From: Atherix ibis
Taxonomy: Eukaryota; Arthropoda; Insecta; Diptera; Athericidae
Length of the DNA: 64,000 nt
Direction of reading: 5' to 3'
NCBI GenBank assembly: GCA_958298945.1
Contig: OY282605.1
Span: 29,242,811 to 29,306,810 of the forward strand
Numbering within the stretch: position 1 is the stretch's first letter; each line of letters begins with the position of its first letter. Both the position numbers and the translations under genes were made by a program. Below the pieces are notes generated by a model. It was given only the letters and a program-made list of their open reading frames with translations, did no database searches and had not been told where the DNA came from. Of this stretch, positions 47,601-58,027 are shown one piece after another.

Positions 47601-49685
47601 AATGGAATAACAAAAAAATTCTCTAAAAACTTAGGTACTTTTGGTTCTTTTAAATTCTACCTTTTTATTGTATGCCATTTAACCAGAAGGCATATTTTTT
47701 AATGCAATATTTTTGTCCTATCGTCAGTTTGTATGTATTACCGTGTTGGGGTGATTTTTTTTAACTAGCCTCTGAGGAATTGCCCATTTGGCAGAAGAAC
47801 TTCTTCTATCTTCAATTTAACCATTCGCATTTCGAAGAATTTCTAACCGATTCTATAATGTACAATCTTGTTCAGTGTTTTCAAAGTTAAAGAATTACAA
47901 ACACTTGCGGATAACCGTTTTAACAATTCTCTAGCCATTCATTCGCGCAAATACCAAACAGCATAACAGTTACATTCACCTAGCATACCAAACTAAAATA
48001 ATGTTTACTACTTTTGGGAAGGTATTTGCCAGAGACTACAAGAATTCTCGATTCGAATTTCCTGTTTTTACGTACCATTCCATATTACTTCGGAAAAGTA
48101 CTACGGAATCTAAAGATCATCATTTCTACTTACCAAGAATATTCCCGTACTAATCTAATCACTGATCTGACCATTCAAGTATCTAATATGGAATATGAAG
48201 TTCTGTCTTTTCTCGAAATAGGAAAAATTTTAATATTGATTTTTCTTATTAAATTTGGCTGAATCCTTTTAACTTTTCTATTAAGATTTGGTAAAGCTTT
48301 TAATTACCTAAAAGCATTTACAAGTTACGATGTACGGCATTATAAAAAAACGTCATTCAAAAGGGCTTTTTATTTGGGTGCACCGCTAGTAAGCTTACAA
48401 ACTCAACGACTTTGAATTGAGCTGAACAAAAGCCGGCGATTCGAATAAAACCAAGCCAAACCACCCCGACCAGAATCGAGTTAAGCCAATCTTACAGGTG
48501 CGGTTGGGATAATTTGCAAATTGCCCAAAAATGAGTGTAATTTTTTGTGGTTTTTCCTGTTTTTGTAAATAATAGAATTATGACCTTTTGGGTTCGGTTC
48601 ACGTTGCATTTGCATTTAATTTTGTTTAGTGCTCAAGAACAAACAAGATGAGAATAATGACAGTCCGTTCCTAGCATCATCACCGGCTACAAAACTGGAA
48701 ACATTTCAATTTTTCTTATTACTTATAAGAGAAGCCGCTATTTTATACTCTATAGTATAAAGAAGACAAACAACCTTCTATGCTAAGATTGTGTACTTAT
48801 TCTGAACTCAGACACTTGTTGTCCACATGCCAATCGAAGACGACGAATGCAATTTTGTTCGGAGATTCATTTCTGCAATGAAAATTTCGATTCCGCATTG
48901 TATGAACATTCTGCGTCAGTTGAAACCTCATAACTCACAAACACTTGCACCATGATAAAGTGTTTGTGAGTTATGAGGAGAAAATGATGTTTAGAAATTT
49001 TGACATTGCCATTCCCGAAGATTATTATTAACAGAGTCGATGAGGAAGTTGAGTTTACAGTACAAGAAATACTGTACAAAATAGTCGGACGAGCGCTTAT
49101 GCAAATGGAAATGAAATTTCTGTTATTGAATTGTGCCTCGATTGAGTGTGCACATTGTAGCTACCGGAAGATGGAATTCGAACAGCTTTAAAACCGGTAA
49201 AGATTAGCAATTAAGGAAAATTTTGACATGCCCGGATTTTATGTGATTCGGTGAAATTCGGTTAATCTTTTATGTTGTAAACCAGAAAATTACACTCTTT
49301 CTGCTGTGCGGTTTTCGAAGAAAAAAAAAATAAAAATAAGAAGCACTGTTCATGTTGTTTTCAAACAGTTTGTGTTGATGTGTAATTACTTCTGATCGAA
49401 GTATTCATCAAAAAGTCATTCTTTAGACAAATAACCGTTCATCAAAAAACGTTGAAGCGTAGAAAAAGAAGAATATTTTCGCATGCTTTCATTAAAAATG
49501 TTGTAGTTTGAAAAATTTACCAATTTTCACTGTTGTCTATGCATTTATTTATAATGGATGCTGACTAAAAAACAAATTATACACATTAATTATGTCTACC
49601 TTCATAATTGATGGAAAATATTTAATTAAAAAAAATCGATTGCAAAAATTTTCTTTAAAAAAAACCAATTTTTTTTTGACATTTT
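47601..49685. other. Intronic DNA, no gene recognised, contains a perfect hairpin
   Basis: Mostly unique sequence. 48,330-48,520 and 48,800-49,200 are less AT-rich than average. An exact inverted repeat lies at 48,926-48,978, described separately. Small frames near 49,000-49,191 overlap the hairpin flank and are not recognisable. Confidence 0.5.
48926..48978. repeat. Perfect 21-bp inverted repeat with 11-nt loop
   Basis: The arm at 48,926-48,946 (begins CCTCATAACTCAC, ends ACACTT) is the exact reverse complement of 48,958-48,978. The loop is GCACCATGATA. The flanking bases do not pair, so the structure is exactly 53 nt. It is unusual for being mismatch-free in a region where every other duplicated feature has decayed. 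It could be a very recent inverted duplication, a cruciform-forming site or a short RNA hairpin. The stem is shorter than that of a typical animal microRNA precursor. Confidence 0.95.
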
Positions 49686-49689
49686 CAAA

Positions 49690-50480
49690 ATTATTCGCAA
49701 GCAAACTAAATCAGTAAATTGCCCCTCAGCCTGTAGATCTATCAGTTTAATCTTTATTCTTGTTGTGATATTTTTGAAACGATAGAATTTGTACTGATCT
49801 TAACCCCAATACTCTTTACATCATAAATATCATAGAGTGGTCCGCCACATTTCATTAATTTTAGAGAAAAAGTGTATTGTTCTGGGAATTTTATGGATTT
49901 TCTAAACGCATTCGATAAAATGTGGTATCCATGATTTCCCTTGTAACTCAAAATTCCTCTACCATCAACTAATTACCTCATCCCAAGGTTCCAAGTATCC
50001 AATCGATCCCTCAGGCCCCAACAAGGCTCTGAATTTTTAGATATTTATCCTATTAATGATGGGGTTCCTCAAGGAAATCATCTTAGGCCTGTTCTCTACA
50101 ATATAAACATCTGATATATTCCTATTTTTCCAAATAGTTTCTTTGCTACCTATGCTGATGACACAAATATTTTTTCACATGCATTGAAAAAAGGACATGC
50201 CTTTTACTCCTCTATACCATGAAACATCACTACACAATTTATCTGAAAAACAACTTATATGGAATCCTTCTACTAAATTAATTGCAGAGACTCTTAGATG
50301 AATTTATATTATGTTAATATGGGCTTGACAAAATCCCAAGGCAAATATGAGTACATGACCTTTAGCTGGTGGGGTCAACCATATGTTCTAATTCTCAGAA
50401 AATTCAATAACTCTAGCCCTGTATTCTCTTCAACTATGCGAACACCTCTTTCTATACCATAAAAGTTCCTATGTTAAGGA
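49690..50480 (+). mobile_element. Jockey-type LINE reverse transcriptase fragment, plus strand
   Basis: Frames give CRSISLIFILVVIFLKR (about 49,733), HRVVRHISLILEKKCIVLGI (minus-one frame changes, about 49,830-49,890), DGVPQGNHLRPVLYN (50,056-50,101) and FFATYADDTNIFSHA (about 50,140-50,184), so the catalytic YADD box is kept. No continuous frame remains. It is the same clade as the fragments at 39, 40.4, 47.4 and 56.3 kb. Confidence 0.82.
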
Positions 50481-51319
50481 CTTAAAAATATCTCGTTATA
50501 AAAAAAACCATTGATTATAACGAGAAAAAAATTCCATTCAAAATCCACTTATTGAAAAATTATTCATAATTTCCATTTCAGAAGACAAAGCCATTTTGGA
50601 TTCCCACAACCATTAGACCAATGACAACGTTGATATTCTATTTTTCGTTTGTTTATTTGTGACTCAAGAATCAGAGAACATCTTATAGCCTTGCGACCAT
50701 GAGGATTTTTTACGATATTATTTTTGTGGTGAAAAAAGTCTACAAAAGAGTCTATTAAACAATAGAAGCGTCGAAATGCCTGGGTTTCCGGATGCGTTAG
50801 CGGGGAGGGGGGAAGGGTTAGTTGTTCCACTGTCGTTTTCGCACTGAAATACTACAACTTGCCACGTCTACTAAGCAAATAACACTGAACAGCTGAACAA
50901 ACGCGCCGGACTAATGGCGGAAGGTGGTTTCTTCAACAACCACTCCAAAATTCTGGGCAAAGAAACTTCTCAGAATTTAGTTTGGGCATACCACACTCTT
51001 CGGTAACGAACCCCCGTTCTTTACGCATTTTTCGAAGGATTCTTGACTGTAATAATTGGATTCGGCGGAAATCAGAAGATTTGACTGAACCCCGAATTTA
51101 AAGTTCGTAAGTCTATATGGGCTCATATATGAGGAGTTTCTTCCTACAAAGCTTATACGTTAGTCCTTCAACTTTATACTATAACTACGTGAACCTAAAG
51201 AGCGTTCTAGATGAAGTTGTGTTTTTGTAGAGAGCATTACGAGAAGTGAAATTTGGAGCGACGGTGTACAATCAAATTTTGTATTAGGCTTGGTTGTTGT
51301 AAGTATAGGCATAAAAGAT
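50481..51319. other. Intronic DNA, no gene recognised; one G-rich tract
   Basis: Unique sequence of mixed composition. The 88-codon minus frame at 50,564-50,830 has no known family. GGGGAGGGGGGAAGGG occurs at 50,802-50,817 on the plus strand. Confidence 0.5.
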
Positions 51320-51600
51320 GAGGTTACCCATTCTCCATTTTTTAAATGAATGTCACTTAATCCAGAATTTCTTTTTGAATAGGACTCCTTCTATTGTGGA
51401 GCTTCTAGATCCAACTAATTATAGATCAGTTTCTCATTAGGAAAACTGGGAATGCTAACTCACGCGTAACAAGAAGTCGCCAAATGGCCTCATGGCCATG
51501 GCGCTACATAATTGAACCTGGCTCTTGTCTCAGAGACCTACCAACATACAAACAAGTCCACAATAAAAGAAGCTCTGCCCAAAGAGAAATTCTGGCTTGA
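51320..51600. mobile_element. Two opposed LINE-tail fragments
   Basis: 51,340-51,430 (plus) is similar to 34,950-35,080: CCAGAATTTCTTTTTGAATA, GGACTCC and then CAACTAATTATAG. 51,525-51,600 contains TCTCAGAGACCT and AAAGAGAAATTCTGGCTTGA. The latter is the same CCAGAATTTCT block in reverse. So two tails of one LINE family face each other, about 150 bp apart, directly next to the TGTTTACAGC array. Confidence 0.6.
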
Positions 51601-51604
51601 CTTA

Positions 51605-52740
51605 AGCAAAAAATGTTTACAGCAACAAACAAATGTTTACACCAATACAAAGAATGTTTCCAGCAACAACAAAAAATGTTTACAGCAATAACAAAAAATA
51701 TTTACAGCAATGAAAATATGTTTATAGCTATAAAAAAATGTTTATAGCAATAAAAAAAATATTTTCAGCAACAACAAAATATGTTTACAGCAACAACAAA
51801 AAATGTTACAGCAATGAAAAAATGTTTCCAGCAACAACAAAAAAATATTTACAGGAACAATAAAATATGTTTACAGCAGTAAAAAAAATTTTTTCAGCTA
51901 CAACAAAATATTTATACCAAACAAAAAATGTTTACAAAAAAAGTAAAATGTTTACAGCAATAATAAATTTTTTCAGGAGAAACAAAAAATGTTTACAGCT
52001 ACAACAAAAAATATTTACAGCAAAATAAAGTGTTTACAGTAACAAAAAAATATTTACAGCAACAACAAAAAATGTTTACAGCAATAAAACAAGTTTGCAG
52101 CCACAAAAAAATGTTTACAACAATATAAAATTTTTTCCAGAAACAACAAAAAATGTTTACAGCAATAACAAAAAATGTTTACAGCAACAACAAAAAATGT
52201 TTACAGCAATGAAAAAATGTTTCCAGCAACAGCAAAACATACTTATAACAACAAAAAAATATTTACAGGAACAACAAAAAATGTTTACAGCAACCACAAA
52301 AAACGTTTACAGCAATAAAAAACTGTTTACAGCAATAAAAAAATGTTTACAGCAACCCAAAAAATGTTTACAGCAACAAAAAAATATTTACAGCAGCAAC
52401 AAAAAATGTTTACAGCAATAAAACAATTTTTGCAGCCACAAAAAAAATGTTTACAGCAACAGGAAAATGATTACAACCATAAAAAAATGTTTACAGAAAT
52501 ATTTAATATTCCATTTATTGTTTTTGATCCAATCACAACAAATTTAACATTCCAAAATGTTGAATTTGTTGTCATTGGATCTAAAAGCTCCAAGAAAATT
52601 GTGTCAAACAATTTTTTTTTATAGCAACACACAAAAAATGTTTACAGCAATACAAAAAATTATTACAGTAACAAAAATGTTTACAGCAATAAAAAATTGT
52701 TTACAAAAAAAAAATGTTTACAGAAACATTAAATATTCCA
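51605..52740. repeat. About 20-bp minisatellite (AAAAAATGTTTACAGCAACAAC)
   Basis: Units of 18-24 bp alternate between CAACAAC and CAATAA spacers around ATGTTTACAGC. The array is interrupted at about 52,500-52,625 by a non-repeat block (AATGTTGAATTTGTTGTCAT and onward), then resumes to 52,740. A diverged second copy of that block follows at 52,893-52,985. I count about 25 exact TGTTTAC words. The Q/K-rich 108-codon frame at 52,095-52,421 is an effect of the unit and not a gene. A short reversed copy lies at 35,150-35,250. Confidence 0.94.
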
Positions 52741-54239
52741 TTTTTTGTTTGGACGTAATATTTCTGAGTCAGAGGACATTTTGTTGTTCTATCAACATTG
52801 ATGCCATTTGGCAACTTTACGTATCGTGTCAGTTGGTATGACTAGTTTTCCTACAGTAACCAGTCAATAGTTAGTTGGATGGAATAGTTAGAAATTGCTA
52901 AATTTGTTGTCGCTGGGTCGAAGACCTCCAAGTAAATTATTGCGTGGTCAACAAAATCATATAGAAACACACAAAAAAATTGTTTATATCAGTCGAAAAA
53001 TGTTCGATTTATCATCCGCACAAAAAGGGTTGATTTCCTTTAATTATTATTGTGCTTTCCTGGAAAACGAAATAAAAAACAAATACCGAAAAAATACCCC
53101 CAAAGCTAAAATATATTTATCTCAAATACTTGAGAAAAGAAAAAGTTCCTCATTCTGAAAAGAAAAGAAAAAAATGGCAAATTTTATAAACAACGAAAAA
53201 AAATAGGTTGGAGTACAAAAAAACCCGTAAATTTCATTGAAAATTTTACAAAAGTATACAATAAAAGTTTTTCTGTTATTTTTTTCTCATTTTATTATTT
53301 TTGAAGTTTAGTGAACTTTTCAGAAACTTTCTCTTTTCTTAGATAATAAAATAGATACTAAACTGGAAGGAATAGTAAATAGGAAAACGGACGATACACT
53401 CTGTCTTGGGTAAATATTGTACGTATACGTATATGCATTCAATCGATATTTTGATGGAACTGCTATGCTCCTTGCTCCACGTATGTACATTTGGATGCAG
53501 ATAAAGAAAGATAAATTCTTCGAAGAAACACACTCTATAGGCCAGGCTGGCTGATTGTGAGATGGTTAAAGTGAAAAGAATTTTAAGTCCAAAGGGAGTT
53601 TTCTGGTCTATTAGACAATTGTAGGCAACAAGATCGAATTAAGGGATGACATCTTTGAGTTAAATGCAATTCTGGTTTCCTCTTTATTTATTTTGCAATT
53701 TTTTTTCATATTCCACCAGAGATATAAGTAATGTTATTGTCGCCACTTATTTGGAAAACAGTGCCGCACTTCTTGCAACATTTTTGCTAAATTTATGATC
53801 GTCTGTTGTAATGATTTAAAAGGGGGAAAGATCCAACCTACCCCTCCACCCCTCCCACGGAGACAGTAACAGAAACACACAAAATAAGTCCTTTTTCTGA
53901 CTAGACGGTGTCATCATCGGATTCTTTGTTCTGAAATCGATAAGGCAGAATTTTTTATTGCTCCGACAAAACTGGGAATACTGGGATGATTGGTATTGCT
54001 TGTATTTGCTGAGGGCCTTCGTATCCTTTATCCAATCAAGAAACAAAACAACTTGTTTTGAGTCGCCGGCAGAGATAAGTACGCTTATTTACTTGCTGTT
54101 CACTACCAACTCTCTCGAATTAGGAAGATTCCCCCTGGCTAGCACGTGTGTATCTCGATGTATTCTGTGCGCATTCGAAAAATTGATTGTCCTGTAAATC
54201 AGCAGTTCGTTTCTTAACATTTTGCATGTGGGATTTATA

Positions 54240-54640
54240 ACAGCAGCGCATCCTATATCCCACTTTACGGTGAGTGCATCCCTTTGTTAGTCATTCGGTA
54301 ATAACGATTTCTATCGCAGACTGCTGGAGACTGTCTATCGTCAACCACTGTCACATACGGGGTCGTAATCAATGTGGGAGAATGGCTTTTATTCCAGTTC
54401 AAACCCTAATTACTTTAGCCGCCGATATGATCCCACACAGCATTTGTCATCTCATATGCATGACATTAAGTGTCTTTTATCTGCACGTCCCACTACAGGG
54501 ACAAAGCATCCTCATCGCCTGGGCGGAGGAGTCTGGTTGATTCTTTGTCCTTTCACAAAACTTTACCGAATCAATCAGCGTGAGACTTGCTCATATATGC
54601 ACTTCATCCGGTATGGTGACTATATTATTGTTCGAACATA
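54240..54640. promoter_or_regulatory. Candidate intronic enhancer
   Basis: A 400-bp balanced-composition block with several insect transcription-factor-like words close together: CTAATTA (homeodomain) at about 54,407, ATATGCAT (octamer/POU-like) at 54,455-54,462, TTAAGTG (NK-class) at 54,466-54,472 and TTTTATCT (GATA) at about 54,475. Short motifs like these occur by chance. The call rests mainly on the contrast with the surrounding decayed DNA and on the position in a large developmental-gene intron. Confidence 0.25.
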
Positions 54641-54698
54641 ATTCCTAGAAATGTTAACCTCACAAAGGATGCATTTCCATTTATTTATTTTTGTTCAA

Positions 54699-54719
54699 CC
54701 CTACACCCCACCCCCACCC
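54699..54719 (-). other. G-quadruplex-capable tract on the minus strand
   Basis: The plus strand reads CCC-TACA-CCCC-A-CCCCC-A-CCC, so the minus strand has four runs of at least three G with loops of 1-4 nt, fitting the standard quadruplex pattern. The minus strand is the fz sense strand, so the motif would be present in the precursor RNA. Confidence 0.7.
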
Positions 54720-56169
54720 TTTACGAAAATACTCAACACATACTAATTAATTTCCAACAAAATGAAAATGCACTTTCAACATTTCCATATCATTTCAATT
54801 AACAGATACTATGGGGGAAGGGAGCAGGGGTTTAAGGGTGTAGAGGAATATTTCATTCAGAAAGGACAATATTTATTAGAAGGAATACAACATTTATGAG
54901 GTATAGTAAATTTGAAAATATTTTGATTAGAATAGATTTAAAATTGCACAGCTTCATCAGGTCTACAATATAACTGTGAGATTCGAAATCTTCTATGTGG
55001 CCGGGCGAAGATGTTGAGAGTCTTACTCGTCGATGTTTTGTGCAAGATTGGAATCGATACCTGATATTTGCCACTGTTCGTACTGCAACTAATCACTTTA
55101 GTGTGCAACATGTGAACATAGTATGAAATAACCTTTAACGATGCTATGCTATGTACATTGCAGTTGACGGTAAATTGATTGGAATGGAAAGATCCATTGG
55201 GCAATTGATGCAGTGCTCGATTGCTAACATTGCAGAAACTATTGTGTGAATGCACTCTACCCGATAAGCGTCTGTTTGCATATGTTAAGGAATTGATTTG
55301 AGCTTGCTTAGGACAACAGTATTTCGAGATATGCAAACGGGATGTTCTTGTTCCTTTTCACACATGAGTGCATACTTCGGAGTCGTTCAATTACTTGCAA
55401 TGTTAACTGAAAGTTCCAATCTTACTAAACTTGTACTGTTCGTATTCCCAGAATGCCTGAAGTTCTATTCGACTACCTTCCGTGCTAAAGGAGTAAATTT
55501 AGTCGATTTTCATGGCTCAAAGGAAAGGAATTCGAAACTAGTACGAAAGCAGCAGGAAATATTATTATTATTATCAGACGGCATTGTTTCATTGTTTGAA
55601 TTTCAATCCAATTTTAGTGTGTTCTTGTTTGTTTAAGAAGACTTCCCCAACAATATCACAGTGTATTGAGGCTCAACTATTCTAAGTGAAATGCCACTGC
55701 ACTAGATTCTTTAATAAAAATATTAAAAAATACTTCATTTCTGTTCAAGGCAATAGGAAATGATTTATTACAAACTTAAGAAGAAATGGAAAATTTTTCA
55801 AAAAAATGGAAATAAGTTTAAAAAAGTAGTTTTTTTTTCGACAAAAGTTTATGTTTTCCTTTAGAAGAAACTGACAAAAGGGTTTGATAATAAGGTAGGC
55901 AGTTGAGGATTTTATGTCCAATTGCCGAAATCAAGAAATAATCGAACAACGACAGATGACACTGCCTAAACCCAAAAGCCAATACTGTAAGTCCAAATGG
56001 GTTTTGAAATTTTGTATTGTTTGTAGGTGAGTACCATTAAAACGTTTGTAAAGTTCAAGCCACTTCTATCTTAAAGAATAAACTTCATTTTATTATTGGG
56101 TGGAAAAATATCATGATTAAGATAGATAGAGGATAGATAGGTAACGACTGACCCTCATGCATCTTTACT

Positions 56170-56390
56170 GTGGGATTGTAAATTTTGTTGAGGGCATTTC
56201 GATATAATGTATGTGAAGTACGAATTGGGATATAATCTGCAATGATAGGTGATATCGTGTTGGTATTTATACGGAAATTATATCATAGTTTAAGATATTG
56301 TATAGAATAGGACCGTGGAGACTACCTTGCGGAATACCAACTGTAATAGATGATATGATCAAATATTCGACAGTTGTTGTTGCTTGACGT
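56170..56390 (-). mobile_element. Jockey-type LINE fragment (PQG block), minus strand
   Basis: Minus-strand frame GIPQGSLHGPILYNILNYDI (about 56,335-56,275) is the conserved GVPQGSLLGPILYN block of Jockey reverse transcriptases, followed by about 100 bp with faint similarity. It ends where the Tc1-like terminal repeat at 56,424 begins. It is a small relic. Confidence 0.7.
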
Positions 56391-56423
56391 TACTGAGTTC
56401 TGGACGCCACACGCGAACATCGG

Positions 56424-56620
56424 TGTTTTATCCATTTTGTGCTTCGGAAACTATAGCACTGCCATTTGACAGCTCTCAAAAAATATATCACCAAAGACAA
56501 TATTTCCTATAGCCGAAGGTATGCCAATTTTTATTATGATTGCTTTGATCCTTTTCACTTGCTAATATTTTGCAAAAGAAATTCATTTAAATTTTCTTTG
56601 TTTCATTAGGAATTGCCAAT
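56424..56620 (+). mobile_element. Left-end fragment of a Tc1-like family 1 element
   Basis: TTTTATCCATTTTGTGCTTC then GGAAACTATAGCAC then ATTTGACAGCTCTCAAAAA is a second family-1 left end, 347 bp before the one at 56,771, in the same orientation. The following bases (ACAATATTTCCTATAGCC...GTATGCCAATTTTTATTATG) match the interior of the 37-kb copy. No right end pairs with it other than the shared one at 58,690, so one copy may have inserted next to or into another. Confidence 0.65.
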
Positions 56621-56830
56621 GTAATTAAGCCCTCGTTTTTTCGGGTATTTTGTGAGGAAAAATTTCTAAAACTTCCTCTTCAGGATAAAATATATTTTAT
56701 ATAGAATCTCAAAATAAATTAGTTCAACTGTAAAATAATATTAAAAAAATACAGTTGATTTTAGTAGAAAGGGTTATTCATTTTGCGGTTCGGAAAGTAC
56801 ACCTTTGTCATTGGACAGCAGTCAAAAATA

Positions 56831-58027
56831 CCATGTGTATAAGCTTAAATCCACTGTTTTTTAGTCAAAAAACACATGTTTTTTTCATAGAAAGCAAAAA
56901 CAAATTTATTCAAAGTATTTGCCCGCGCTAGCTACACACTTTTCCCATCTCTCGCGCAATTTGTGGATACAACGCCAAAAAAATTTCTTCTCTTTCAAGG
57001 CAAACTACTCATCAAGCCATTTTCGGAGGTCTTCGTAAGAATTGAAGTGCTGCTCAGCGAGCGCGTGGCCCATCGACGAAAATAGGTGATAGTCGGAAGG
57101 GGCCAGGTCTGGTGAATAAGCGGGGTTGGGTAGCACCTCCCAATTTTTGACGTGTGCGATGGTGCGTTGTCGTGGAGGAAAATCAGCTTGTCGTGTCTTT
57201 GTTGATAATCCGTCTTTTTTTCACACAGAGTACGATGCAATTTAAACAGTTGTTGATGGTAGCGGTGGGCATTAATAGTTTTACCAGGTTTCAACATCTC
57301 ATAGTAGACGATACCCTGTTGATCCCACCACGTTTTCCGTCCGAAGCGATTTGGTCTTGGGGAAGATGTTGATGGTTGGCCGTGATCAACCCACGATTTC
57401 TTGCATTTCGGATTATCGAAATATATCCACTTTGCATCGCCTGTCACAATCTGATGCAGGAACGACTTTTTTTTTTGTATGGCGAGCAAGATTTCACATG
57501 TGTTCAATTCATACGGCACCCATTTTTCGATCTTTTCAATCTTCCGCATGGCACGCAGATGCATGGAAAAGGCTGTTTGAGTAACACCCAATAGTTCCGT
57601 GAGCATTTTTTACGATTGGGTATCGTCTTCGTCCAAAAGAACCTTCAATTGATAGTCCTCAACCTTCCTAGGCCGATGTTCACGCTTCTTCTGCCACAAG
57701 TCAAAATTGCCGTCTTTGAACCGACGAAACCAATCTCGGCACGTTGTTTCTGATAAAGCACTGTCACCATAGGCCTCCACAAGCATTCGATGCGATTCGG
57801 CAGCCGATTTCTTCAAATTGAAGCAGAAAAGCAGAGCTGCCCGCATATGCTCTTTTTTTGGCACAAAATTAGACATGATTACCAAAGGAAAAATTGCTGA
57901 CAATATGCACTGATTAATGTTGACAGATTTCAAACTCACAAAAAAAAGTATAGCGTGCCCATGGTAGCTTAATACGCCCACTTACGCCATCTATGACCAA
58001 ACAGCGGGTTTAAGCGTATACACCTGG
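56831..58027 (-). mobile_element. Mariner element, 1,197 bp, with TA target duplication
   Basis: The left end CCATGTGTATAAGCTTAAAT and the inverted right end CCAGGTGTATACGCTTAAAC start imperfect terminal repeats of about 30 bp. TA flanks both sides exactly (56,829-56,830 and 58,028-58,029), the usual mariner target duplication. The length is close to the full 1.2-1.3 kb for the family. It lies inside the family-1 Tc1-like element, so it is the younger of the two. Confidence 0.96.
56906..57876 (-). pseudogene. Mariner transposase pseudogene
   Basis: Starts at ATG 57,876-57,874 with MSNFVPKKEHMRAALLF and continues through the helix-turn-helix (LSETTCRDWFRRFKDGNFDL). A CAA-to-TAA stop interrupts at 57,610-57,612 (…DDTQS-stop-KMLTELLGVTQ). 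The same frame then gives WVPYELN, FLHQIVTGDAKWIYFDN (first D), GRKT-WWDQQGIVYYEMLKPG and FLHDNAPSHT (second D). About 14 residues are lost after that, with a frameshift, before VLPNPAYSPDLAPSDYHLF (third D). A TAG interrupts at about 57,003 (WLDE-stop-FA). It ends AGKYFE-TAA at 56,908-56,906. Three residues of the catalytic triad remain, but their spacing is destroyed. Confidence 0.95.

Larger units (their letters stand above)
52741..56165. other. Intronic DNA with unique, balanced islands
   Basis: 53,150-53,340 is AT-rich. 53,400-54,640 and 54,850-55,640 are balanced and non-repetitive, with open frames of 70-130 codons on both strands. None of these is recognisable. 55,640-56,165 is ordinary AT-rich DNA. 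I read the islands as candidate conserved non-coding sequence. Confidence 0.4.

Noticed and set aside
48926..48978. MicroRNA gene call for the 21-bp hairpin
   Set aside because: The stem is too short and too perfect for a typical animal precursor, and there is no lower stem. It is kept only as an inverted repeat.
52095..52421. 108-codon Q/K-rich plus-strand frame
   Set aside because: It is a read-through of the TGTTTACAGCAAC minisatellite, with frame changes at each odd-length unit.
54938..55336. 132-codon minus-strand frame as a possible upstream fz exon
   Set aside because: It has no cysteine-rich-domain pattern, no transmembrane segments and no similarity to the Frizzled TM1-TM4 region.
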